DNA of 8,039 bases from Chitinivibrionales bacterium (GTDB lineage: Bacteria; Fibrobacterota; Chitinivibrionia; Chitinivibrionales; WJKA01). The stretch lies in NCBI GenBank assembly GCA_014729375.1, contig WJKA01000337.1, forward strand, positions 1-8,039, written 5' to 3'. Below the pieces are notes generated by a model, which made no database searches, had not been told where the DNA came from, and worked only from the letters and a program-made list of their open reading frames with translations. Shown here piece after piece: positions 1 through 6,515 of the stretch; position 1 is the first letter of the stretch, and every line of letters starts with the position of its first letter. The translations under genes and the position numbers were made by a program.

Positions 1-5
1 AGTTT

Positions 6-818
6 TTAGATTGTTTGCTGGTACGACCCCATCGACCGCAGACCGCAAAAATCGAACCCGACAATCGAGATATCGCGCGGCACGCGCATGCGTTTGCGCG
101 CCAGGTAATCGAGTGCCGGCACCGCAACACCGTCATTGGCAGTCACCCAGGCGGTAATTGACGTATCGGCAAGGGCCCTGTCGAACAGCCGCATGGTCTG
201 GAAATGCACTTCACCCATGGCCGCCCGCGCGCCGGTCATCTCTTCAACAGCCGGGTCCAGCACGAACTGAAACGGCCGGGGCATGCGCTTTTTCCAGTCG
301 GTATACAGTTGCTTAAATGCGGCGATATCGATATGTTCGCGGGCCCGCTCGTGGTAGTCCAGTATCGCATTTTTATCGATAGTGAAGGCCGGCACGGCAT
401 CCTCGTGTCCCGCCGCGCGATATATTTCGTCGAGTCCTTCGTGGCGAAATCGCGACCAGCGCGCCCGGTGATAGGGCGATATATACGCAATCCGGATGTG
501 GCCCAAGTCAAGCAGGCAACGGGCAACCGCGCGTCCAGCGTTTTCTGAGGAGCGCGCCTTGAATATGTGCACATACCTGGTGTGCCCGGTAAAGCGCGGC
601 GGCACCACTGCACCACCCTCAACCAGGACGGCAACCGGCTTTTTCAGTCGCCGCAATGTATCCAGAAGCTGTTCATTTGCCGGTCGCACGCCCTGGACCA
701 GATACAGATATCCCATAATATCACTGCCGGCGGGTACCCGGCACGAAGCCCGGTCAGTCTCTCCCGAATGGTACTCATCGCCGATGAGGGCAAGATTGGC
801 AAAGGGGAAGCTTGTCAT
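6..818 (-). pseudogene. Truncated GntR/LacI-type regulator: ligand-binding domain remnant lacking the DNA-binding region
   Basis: The 270-residue frame matches only the sugar-sensing (periplasmic-binding-protein/LacI type) half of the intact regulator at 1276-2817. Shared landmarks are 'KKPVAVLVEGG' against 'QKPVAILDFGG', 'GHIRIAYISPYH' against 'GHKNIAYISPFH', 'ITAWVTANDGVAVPA' against 'ATAWFCANDEVALAA' and 'DISIVGFD' against 'RLSIVGCD'. Both winged-helix domains and the first part of the sensor domain are missing: residue 1 corresponds to about residue 210 of the paralogue. The frame stays open upstream only to about 854, where TAG stops it, so no DNA-binding region could be attached. The 3' end is also short: TAA follows 'GSYQQTI', about 45 residues before the paralogue ends. 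It cannot act as a conventional repressor. Base composition is visibly GC-richer than the paralogue. A stand-alone sugar-binding protein is possible, but I see no ribosome site and read it as decayed. The Met at 818 is just the first in frame. Confidence 0.75.
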
Positions 819-1005
819 GCATCTGCCCCGGGGAGTCCAAACACGCGTTGTTCTCTATGATGCCACCGGCAGGACTGTGTTCAGTCAAAAGTTCAGCCAG
901 AAGGGAACCTGGCCGTGCGCGCCGGCCCTGGGAGCGGGAATGTATGTGCTCAGCATGCAGGTTGAGGGTTTTGCCCCGATTCAGCAGAGATGCATCATTC
1001 GATAA
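805..1005 (+). pseudogene. C-terminal remnant of a secreted protein: T9SS-like sorting tail
   Basis: The plus frame ending in TAA at 1003-1005 reads a short beta-rich domain of about 65 residues: 'GKLVMHLP', then 'TRVVLYDATGRTVFSQKF', 'GAGMYVLSMQVEG' and a terminal basic 'RCIIR'. This is the pattern of the Por/T9SS C-terminal sorting domain (V-x-L-Y-D-x2-G-R, then G-x-Y-x-L/V, then a short last strand). The same pattern ends the proteins at 3001-5898 and 7442-8039. Such tails direct passenger proteins across the outer membrane and are not normally free-standing. Here there is no passenger: upstream of about 805 the same frame runs antisense to the regulator remnant and has no secreted-protein character. 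I read it as the 3' stump of a deleted gene. The exact left boundary is uncertain by about 15 bases. Confidence 0.65.
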
Positions 1006-1275
1006 ACGTCAATCTCTATGCAAACCAATCCGGACAACAGCAGCATATCGCTGCCGCTTCTCGCAACCCGTCAGCCCCCGTACCAATCCGGGTATCGCTC
1101 TGTGCGAAGGATATCTCCTTCGGTCGCATTCCCGGCATAATCAATTAATTGCGCATGTGTACAATTGCCACACCTCGGTTTCCGGGGGCGGCCTGCACTT
1201 TATGAATTTTAGAAAGGTTCCTGTTTAGCAGTTTAACACAATCGAATCGAGTACTACGAAGCTTTTTTGTCTCAC
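1006..1275. other. Gene-free stretch with small palindromes
   Basis: I find no convincing coding sequence on either strand between the sorting-tail remnant and the regulator stop. Visible structure is minor. A 7-bp inverted repeat CGAAGGA/TCCTTCG with a 4-base loop lies at 1105-1122. CAATTAATTG, a 10-base palindrome, is at 1142-1151. The decamer ACCAATCCGG occurs twice, at 1024-1033 and 1082-1091. TCACTCAGTGA at 1272-1282 straddles the regulator stop. None is followed by a T-run placed as in an intrinsic terminator. The stretch may be decayed sequence from the same event that left the two remnants to its left. Confidence 0.5.
1105..1122. repeat. Short perfect inverted repeat, 7-bp stem and 4-base loop
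   Basis: CGAAGGA, TATC, TCCTTCG can fold into a hairpin. An outer TGCGA/TCGCA pairing offers an alternative extension. There is no following T-run on either strand, so it is not a typical intrinsic terminator. Its role is unknown; it might still mark the 3' end of the minus-strand regulator transcript, about 150 bases downstream of the stop. Confidence 0.4.
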
Positions 1276-2817
1276 TCAGTGAAATGCCGTGAATCGCTTG
1301 ACCACAATCCCCTGGGTTTTTATGGCCGTATAGCAGCTATTTTTCCGTATTCCCCAGGGATTGGCAACAAATTGTATCAAGCGATTGAAAACTGCCGGAA
1401 TATTGAAATCGTATGTAGTCAATCCTCCGCGGAGCGATAAATCGGTATTATCACATCCAACAATAGAAAGGCGATCAGGAATGGATATTCCCTTGTTGCG
1501 GCAGAATTCGCATGCCGCAAGCGCGACTTCATCGTTTGCACAGAACCATGCTGTCGCCTTTCTATTTTTTGCCGCACTCTCAAAAAGCCCGTCAAGAAGG
1601 CGGTAAAAATACGCGCGCGGGACAAGAATGTTGGGAATTTCATGATCGAAAACCGGCATCAATATCCTGCCAAACCCCGGCGGTATGCCGGCTTTCCAGC
1701 TATGAAAGAAATCGATCAGCGACTGCGGATCACATTGCTCATGAGCACGCTGCTGGAAATATTCATGAATTTCTCCAGGATTGTTGATGATGTATGCGGC
1801 AACCTTTCCGGCGGAACCATATATCTGCCGGATACCCGCAAGTCTTCTTTTTGACCATGCCGACTCATGGAAAGGCGATATATAGGCGATATTCTTATGA
1901 CCCGATTCCCTGAGAAATCGAGCCATTACCAGGCCGGGAGTACTGTCGGTAATCGCGGTAAAAACCCTGATATCCCTCCGCCGGGCATACGAAGGTAACT
2001 CAAACCCCCCACCAAAATCGAGTATTGCAACCGGCTTCTGAAAATGGACCAATTCCCGAAGAGCATACTCAACATCCCTGAATGTATATATCACCATTAC
2101 ATATCCCAAAGTTGATTCACTTTTATGCAGATTGCATGGATTGCCTTTGGAATCGGTAACCAGCAGCCTTTCGTTTTCCAAACCAATCCCGTTTACCCCC
2201 AACTCCACATTGGCCTGAAAACAGGCAAGCTCAAATGCCTTGAGATAATCATCCCGCAGCCGAATGCCTCCTTTCGGATGCCCGTGGGACAATAAAACAA
2301 TTCGTGCCCGCGGCCCGGTTACTGTAAACCTGCTTATTGCATACCCTTTTCTGTCACACCGAATCAACCCTTCACCGGAGAGCGATAGAAGCGCCTTCTT
2401 GATCGTTCTGAACGATACGCCATAGATATTTTCAAGCTCTTTCAGCGAGGGAAGAGAGATGCCTGAAGAATATTTCCCGTTCAGAATATCCCCTCTCAGC
2501 TTTCGCTCCGTTATATTCCATTTATACGCAGTATCCGGCTCTGGTTCACCTGCCATTGAGAGTTCATCGTATAGTATCCCTGCTGCTCCGGAAGCATTAT
2601 GACACAGCCGCGATCGCCTGCCCCGACCGCCATCTAAAATCCCCTTACTTTTTAAAATAGCCAGCGCTTTACACATCGTATTGTATGAAACTCCGGCTTT
2701 TTCGGCAAGCGAGCTGCAAAGCGGCAGGGTTTCACCAGGGGCGGTTGAATGGGAGATCAACTCTGAAAGTATTAAAAGAAGCGATTTTTTGACACCGGGA
2801 GGATATTTTTGAGACAT
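1276..2817 (-). CDS. Transcriptional regulator, tandem GntR-type winged helices plus LacI-type sugar-binding domain
   Basis: This 513-residue cytoplasmic regulator probably binds DNA and releases it, or binds it, on sensing a small carbohydrate. Residues about 10-72 form a first winged helix-turn-helix ('SSLAEKAGVSYNTMCKALAI', then 'LKSKGIL'). Residues about 102-163 form a second ('LKELENIYGVSFRTIKKALL', then 'LSGEGLI'). Residues about 170-500 form a two-lobed LacI/periplasmic-binding-protein fold ('ARIVLLSHG', 'GHKNIAYISPFH', 'ATAWFCANDEVALAACEF', 'LSIVGCDNTDLSLRGGLTTY'). AraR-type regulators carry one GntR winged helix before this sensor fold; the second here is unusual. The ATG at 2815-2817 fits the start of the first helix, but no Shine-Dalgarno sequence precedes it, so translation may be leaderless or SD-independent. 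The gene diverges from the secreted protein at 3001 across 183 bp and is its most likely regulator. The effector is unknown. It shares ancestry with the fragment at 6-818. The domain call is firm; target and ligand are inferred. Confidence 0.93.
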   Translation of the reverse strand: MSQKYPPGVKKSLLLILSELISHSTAPGETLPLCSSLAEKAGVSYNTMCKALAILKSKGILDGGRGRRSRLCHNASGAAGILYDELSMAGEPEPDTAYKWNITERKLRGDILNGKYSSGISLPSLKELENIYGVSFRTIKKALLSLSGEGLIRCDRKGYAISRFTVTGPRARIVLLSHGHPKGGIRLRDDYLKAFELACFQANVELGVNGIGLENERLLVTDSKGNPCNLHKSESTLGYVMVIYTFRDVEYALRELVHFQKPVAILDFGGGFELPSYARRRDIRVFTAITDSTPGLVMARFLRESGHKNIAYISPFHESAWSKRRLAGIRQIYGSAGKVAAYIINNPGEIHEYFQQRAHEQCDPQSLIDFFHSWKAGIPPGFGRILMPVFDHEIPNILVPRAYFYRLLDGLFESAAKNRKATAWFCANDEVALAACEFCRNKGISIPDRLSIVGCDNTDLSLRGGLTTYDFNIPAVFNRLIQFVANPWGIRKNSCYTAIKTQGIVVKRFTAFH

Positions 2818-2831
2818 TATACTATAAATAG

Positions 2832-2841
2832 TTTGTACAAA
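2832..2841. promoter_or_regulatory. Palindrome TTTGTACAAA, candidate operator
   Basis: This perfect 10-base palindrome lies 15 bases upstream of the regulator start and overlaps the predicted -35 box of the divergent gene. A regulator bound here could control both directions. The half-site TTTGTAC is the one found in AraR operators (consensus ATTTGTACGTACAAAT in Bacillus subtilis), and AraR is also a GntR/LacI hybrid. The site here is shorter, so the parallel is suggestive only. Confidence 0.4.
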
Positions 2842-2862
2842 ATCAGGCTTTTTTTATATAAT
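2833..2862 (+). promoter_or_regulatory. Predicted sigma-70-type promoter for the secreted mosaic protein
   Basis: TTGTAC (2833-2838) and a perfect TATAAT (2857-2862) are separated by 18 bases in a very AT-rich stretch. Transcription would begin near 2869, giving a leader of about 130 bases before the ATG at 3001. An imperfect inverted repeat in that leader, TTTGCAG (2960-2966) and CTTCAAA (2973-2979), lies just before the ribosome site. AT-rich DNA yields chance matches, so this is a prediction. Confidence 0.45.
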
Positions 2863-2988
2863 ATAACCAATTATTCTGCAATTACGACAATTTATTTTTA
2901 CTTCAATGAGTTCGAATATGCTTTAGATTTAAGAATGAGCTTTGAAAACAGAATACATATTTGCAGTATCAGCTTCAAACATCAGCAC

Positions 2989-2995
2989 GGGAGGA
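2989..2995 (+). promoter_or_regulatory. Shine-Dalgarno site that fixes the start at 3001
   Basis: GGGAGGA sits six bases before the ATG at 3001. The reading frame is open back to 2809, but only the 3001 start combines a strong ribosome site with a signal peptide beginning right after it. Confidence 0.8.
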
Positions 2996-3000
2996 AATTT

Positions 3001-5898
3001 ATGAGCCGGAAATCGCATTCCTTGATATGCACATCGTTGCGGCGAACTGAACGGGGGTCCATACTACTCGCTATTCTGTTTCTTTTTGTGCCGTTTGTTT
3101 CGGCCCAGGATTTCACCAACAGCATTGGAATGAAGATGGTAGAAATAAGCGGCGGCTCATTTGAAATGGGCGGAACTGCATCCACCGATCCCCTGAGCGT
3201 AAAGTCCTATACCGATGTCGGGACAGGCGAACCGGACGAGGTCCCAGTCCATACCGTAACGATCAGCTCTGATTTTTTTATTTCTGAATATGAAGTTACG
3301 GTCGATCAGTATAAGCAATTTGATCCGGATTACGATCATGCCAATCAGGTATCGAGCGAGTGGGACCAGCCTGACGACAATAGCCCATCCGATCGATGTG
3401 CAATTGTAAGCTGGCATGAAGCGGTTGCATTTTGTGAATGGCTTTCCGCCGAGGAAGGCAAAACCTACCGGCTTCCGACCGAAGCCGAATGGGAATATGT
3501 GGCCAAAGCGGGTACCGCGACACTCTGGCCGGGCGGGAATACGCCGCCGAGCGATTATGCTGAACCCAATTCATGGGGAGTGAAAGCACTGTTTAACCTT
3601 CCGACCGAATGGGTGCACGACTGGTACGGTGAATACAGTATTGAGTCGGCCACCGACCCGGTCGGTCCTTCGGAGGGCTATGCGAAAGTGGTCCGCGGGA
3701 CCCGGTTAACAAACCATTCGCGCGATGAAAATCATGAAGCGATCTATTGGCGACGCGCGTCGAACCGCGGCTGTCTGCCGCCGAACTATCCCGAACCGAA
3801 TACCATCATGACCTCGGTAGTCGGTTTCAGGATTGTACAGGCGACGATGCCGTCAACCGGACCTTCCGCCTATACTCCCCCGATGCCGATCAATTGTGTC
3901 AAACAAACGGCCCCTTCGGATAATTCACCCGACATGAGCACTCCCTGGTTGCGCATAACGGAGATTCTTCCAATCCCCCCCGATGCCCGTGACGGTCAAA
4001 ATACCAGCATACCGGACCCGTTCGGCAACGCGCACAAAGCCGGATTTCACAGTTTCGAACATGTGAGAAATCACAGCCCCGCTGTTGCCGCGCTGAACAA
4101 CGGCGATATATTTGCGTGCTACTATACTGACGACACCGAAGCTTCCCCCTCGATGTCGTATATCGGCCTGCGAAAGCGCGCCGGCGCCCTGGAATGGGAC
4201 TGGCCTGAAGTCATTTTCGATATGGCCGATGTACCCGAGCATACGGTATTGATGATGAACGATGACGGAAATGTTCATTTTATTTCCAGCAATGAAGGAC
4301 TCACTACTACCGGTCCACAAGGGGGCGATGTTCCCAGGGGGTTGCCATCGTTCAAATGGATCACCTCCACCGACAACGGCGCCACATGGAGTGGCTGGAA
4401 ATGGCCGAATCTCTATGACGGCTATGCAATCAATTCGGCATTTAAAAGTTCTGCAGGCCGATTGTACTGGGCCCACGATGTCGATGAATTCAGCAACAGC
4501 CTGTTGATGTATTCGGATGACAATGGGGATACCTGGCACAAAGGCGGCAAAGTACCGGGATTACATCACTCTTTTGCGCTCGCACGAGATCTTCAGACAA
4601 TAATCTGTATAGCTACCCGCGGCAATAACGGGCGATACGTATCGACCAATAACGGAGAGTCGTTTGCAGACCAGGGCAATTCTTCTTTTGGAGATATCTC
4701 ATACGGAGAGCGTGCAGTACTGCTTCGGCTTCAGAGCGGCAATCTGTTTTTTGCAACACCCGACGGCAATACCGTGGCATTGTCGGAGGATGACGGGGTC
4801 ACCTGGACAAAAAGAGGGCTTCCTTCACATGGAGAATACCAGAACCTCGGCTATGCAGCCGCGACTCAGTCTGCCGACGGGATGATCCACCTGATCTCGA
4901 GCCAGAACTGGCCGAGCAAACATTACGAACTTAACGAAGCCTGGATCAAATCAAATGAAGGCATTACCAGTATCCCCGAACCGACGGGCCCGGTCCAGAG
5001 TTACACTGAAGATATTTCCGGCGGAGGCACAATTTCCTGGTCTGCCATGACAGCACAGGACGGCCGTTACCTGTTGCACGGGTGGGAAAATCATACCTAT
5101 TCCGGCGGCAGCACAAAATATCAGGTTCAGTGGCATAAAGGTCGCAAGTCTGGACGGGAAGCTTTTTACTATTCCGACGGCACATTGAAATGGGAACGAT
5201 ATCACGGTGAAGACGGCTCTTTTGATCTGTGGCGCACCTATTGGCGTAATGGCCGGAAACGGAGTGAGTCCCGCTGGAAAAACCACTGGGAAGCACGCAC
5301 AACCGCCCGGACCTGGGACAGCGACGGCAACGAATTATCAAATGTAAATTTCGAGATACTCAGACGAAACCGGGTATATGCCCAGTCAACCTACTACGGA
5401 CTCACTGCCGCGCGACAAGGCAATGGTTCACTTTCGGTCAGCAAGGACGACCGACACTCGCCCGGCTCGTCCGTTACAATCACCGCGCAACCTGATAACG
5501 GAGAACAATTTACGGGGTGGGAAGGCGATGTTTCCGGTAACGAAAATCCTCTCACTGTTACAATGGATTCCGACAAGCTCGTTGTTGCCCTGTTTACCAT
5601 GGATGGCGAGGCAACATCGAAAAGAATCAGCGCCTCGCCCGGCACTCGTCTTGAAATGAGGCTGCATTTCACGCATTCAACGCAATTGATCGCTGTCCCT
5701 GCCTCCTTCGCATCAGAGTCCCGGAAGGAAATTTCCGTTTCTCTGTATTCGGCATCCGGGAGAAAAATCGCCTCTCGAAAGGTTATATGCTCCCGTTCGG
5801 GAAACGATATCGGTTTTTCCAGGATATCATCGGGTATGTACATTGTAAAAATCTCTTCAACGAACGGCAGTATGCATCTCCCGGTCGTTTTGCAATAA
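3001..5898 (+). CDS. Secreted multidomain protein: FGE/SUMF1-like domain, Asp-box propeller, MORN-like segment, InlB-type repeat, T9SS-like tail
   Basis: The 965-residue product starts with a signal peptide: basic residues to Arg18, hydrophobic core 'ILLAILFLFVPFV', probable cleavage after Ala35. Residues about 37-281 are an FGE-sulfatase/SUMF1-type domain ('GMKMVEISGGSFEMGG', 'YRLPTEAEWEYVAKAG', 'PTEWVHDWYGEY', 'DPVGPSEGYAKVVRG', 'VVGFRI'). The two cysteines used by true formylglycine-generating enzymes after the RGGS-like motif are absent, so sulfatase activation is unlikely and a binding role is more plausible. Residues about 314-650 are a sialidase-superfamily propeller with four Asp boxes: STDNGATW (456), SDDNGDTW (505), STNNGESF (548), SEDDGVTW (595). 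Residues about 706-780 contain repeated aromatic-rich 'YYSDGTLKWERYHGEDG' units resembling MORN variants. About 803-868 is an InlB-type repeat ('GEQFTGWEGDVSG'). About 887-965 is a T9SS-like sorting tail ('ISVSLYSASGRKI', 'SSGMYIVKI'). It probably acts at the cell surface or outside, on a glycan; the substrate is unknown. The divergent regulator upstream probably controls it. Confidence 0.92.
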   Translation: MSRKSHSLICTSLRRTERGSILLAILFLFVPFVSAQDFTNSIGMKMVEISGGSFEMGGTASTDPLSVKSYTDVGTGEPDEVPVHTVTISSDFFISEYEVTVDQYKQFDPDYDHANQVSSEWDQPDDNSPSDRCAIVSWHEAVAFCEWLSAEEGKTYRLPTEAEWEYVAKAGTATLWPGGNTPPSDYAEPNSWGVKALFNLPTEWVHDWYGEYSIESATDPVGPSEGYAKVVRGTRLTNHSRDENHEAIYWRRASNRGCLPPNYPEPNTIMTSVVGFRIVQATMPSTGPSAYTPPMPINCVKQTAPSDNSPDMSTPWLRITEILPIPPDARDGQNTSIPDPFGNAHKAGFHSFEHVRNHSPAVAALNNGDIFACYYTDDTEASPSMSYIGLRKRAGALEWDWPEVIFDMADVPEHTVLMMNDDGNVHFISSNEGLTTTGPQGGDVPRGLPSFKWITSTDNGATWSGWKWPNLYDGYAINSAFKSSAGRLYWAHDVDEFSNSLLMYSDDNGDTWHKGGKVPGLHHSFALARDLQTIICIATRGNNGRYVSTNNGESFADQGNSSFGDISYGERAVLLRLQSGNLFFATPDGNTVALSEDDGVTWTKRGLPSHGEYQNLGYAAATQSADGMIHLISSQNWPSKHYELNEAWIKSNEGITSIPEPTGPVQSYTEDISGGGTISWSAMTAQDGRYLLHGWENHTYSGGSTKYQVQWHKGRKSGREAFYYSDGTLKWERYHGEDGSFDLWRTYWRNGRKRSESRWKNHWEARTTARTWDSDGNELSNVNFEILRRNRVYAQSTYYGLTAARQGNGSLSVSKDDRHSPGSSVTITAQPDNGEQFTGWEGDVSGNENPLTVTMDSDKLVVALFTMDGEATSKRISASPGTRLEMRLHFTHSTQLIAVPASFASESRKEISVSLYSASGRKIASRKVICSRSGNDIGFSRISSGMYIVKISSTNGSMHLPVVLQ

Positions 5899-6212
5899 TC
5901 CGGTAATCCGTCCGGCCTCTTGCAGAACGTAATAATGAGCTATAACGGTTCAATTCTGGAACGGCAAAACTTCACATACGAGAAAATAATGAGGGTCTAT
6001 GCCCCATAAAAGAAGCTGCAGGGTCGTTCCCCATTGTACCAGCAGCCCCGGAAAAAGGATCCGGATTTCCCCGGTTACCTCTTTCAATATGAAAGCAACC
6101 CCACAGCAAAAGACTATATAGCATGAAGTCGAAAATATTTATTGAAATATCCGACCGAATCTATTAGATTAATACCATAATTGCATTCAGGTAATTCGGG
6201 GAGTCCGGTATT
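5899..6212. other. Non-coding stretch between the secreted protein and the RHH gene
   Basis: No gene is supported here. A 40-codon plus-strand frame from ATG at 5999 to TAG at 6119-6121 has no recognisable domain and only a weak purine stretch before it, so I do not annotate it. No T-tailed hairpin follows the stop at 5898, so how transcription ends is unclear. The right-hand third turns AT-rich and carries the predicted promoter and palindrome of the next gene. Confidence 0.5.
6142..6170 (+). promoter_or_regulatory. Possible promoter with overlapping palindrome upstream of the RHH gene
   Basis: TTGAAA (6142-6147) is followed after 16-17 bases by a weak -10 match, TTAGAT or TAGATT (6164-6170). 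The perfect palindrome AATCTATTAGATT (6158-6170, six-base arms around one central T) covers that -10 region. Ribbon-helix-helix antitoxins commonly repress their own promoters through such sites, so this is a reasonable autoregulatory operator, though unproven. Confidence 0.35.
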
Positions 6213-6452
6213 ATGCAGACAATGACATTTAAAATTCCCGGTCCTATCAGGGAAAAGCTCAACACCTATTCAAGGAAAAAAGGTCTGAGCAAATCGGAAA
6301 TTATGCGAAAAGCGCTTTTGAACTTTTTTTCGAGCGACAAAGAGGGGAAAAAAGGTTCTTTTTTCGATTTATCCAGTGATATTGCCGGCAGTATTAGCGG
6401 AAAACCGTACCTTTCAACAAGAAAGCCCTGCCAGAATGGTTATGGAATCTGA
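6213..6452 (+). CDS. Ribbon-helix-helix (CopG-like) DNA-binding protein, orphan antitoxin candidate
   Basis: The 79-residue protein opens with a ribbon-helix-helix domain (about residues 3-40). The strand is 'TMTFKIPGPI', followed by helix 'REKLNTYSRKKG', then 'LSKSEIMRKALLNFF' with the S-x-S-E start of the second helix. The tail 'GSFFDLSSDIAG', 'LSTRKPCQNGYG' resembles the C-terminal toxin-binding segment of RHH antitoxins paired with PIN-domain RNases, whose usual ending is LSTNxxxxxGYG-like, so the protein looks full length. GGGGAG at 6198-6203 lies nine bases before the ATG. An in-frame ATG at 6222 is an alternative start. No PIN gene follows: one base after the stop, an ATG opens a frame of only six codons (MIFTTF, stop at 6472-6474), then comes the convergent HEPN gene. 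It would bind DNA as a dimer and may now act alone or as relic immunity to a related toxin. Confidence 0.82.
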   Translation: MQTMTFKIPGPIREKLNTYSRKKGLSKSEIMRKALLNFFSSDKEGKKGSFFDLSSDIAGSISGKPYLSTRKPCQNGYGI

Positions 6453-6515
6453 AATGATTTTCACAACTTTTTAAACCCATGCCTGCGTCGATGTAATCCA
6501 AGCAGCCCAACGGCA

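Noticed and set aside
564..575. Perfect 12-base palindrome TATGTGCACATA
   Set aside because: It lies inside the coding remnant where it encodes part of 'RYVHIF'; position and context do not suggest an operator.
496..804. Plus-strand open frame running into the sorting-tail remnant, apparently giving a 169-residue protein
   Set aside because: The portion before about 805 is antisense to the regulator remnant, whose minus frame has clear homology. Only the last 65 residues look real.
1240..1270. T-run GCTTTTTTG as an intrinsic terminator for plus-strand transcription
   Set aside because: No GC-rich stem of useful length precedes the T-run; only three-base pairings can be drawn.
2809..3000. 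N-terminal extension of the secreted protein to an earlier start
   Set aside because: The extension is AT-rich low-complexity sequence without a ribosome site. The ATG at 3001 has a strong SD site and a signal peptide directly behind it.
3925..4539. Long minus-strand open frame of 204 residues inside the secreted protein gene
   Set aside because: It is antisense to the propeller domain, whose four Asp boxes prove the plus frame; the antisense translation has no recognisable domain.
5999..6121. 40-codon plus-strand frame starting MPHKRSC
   Set aside because: No domain, no strong ribosome site and no sign of conservation can be seen; frames of this size occur by chance.
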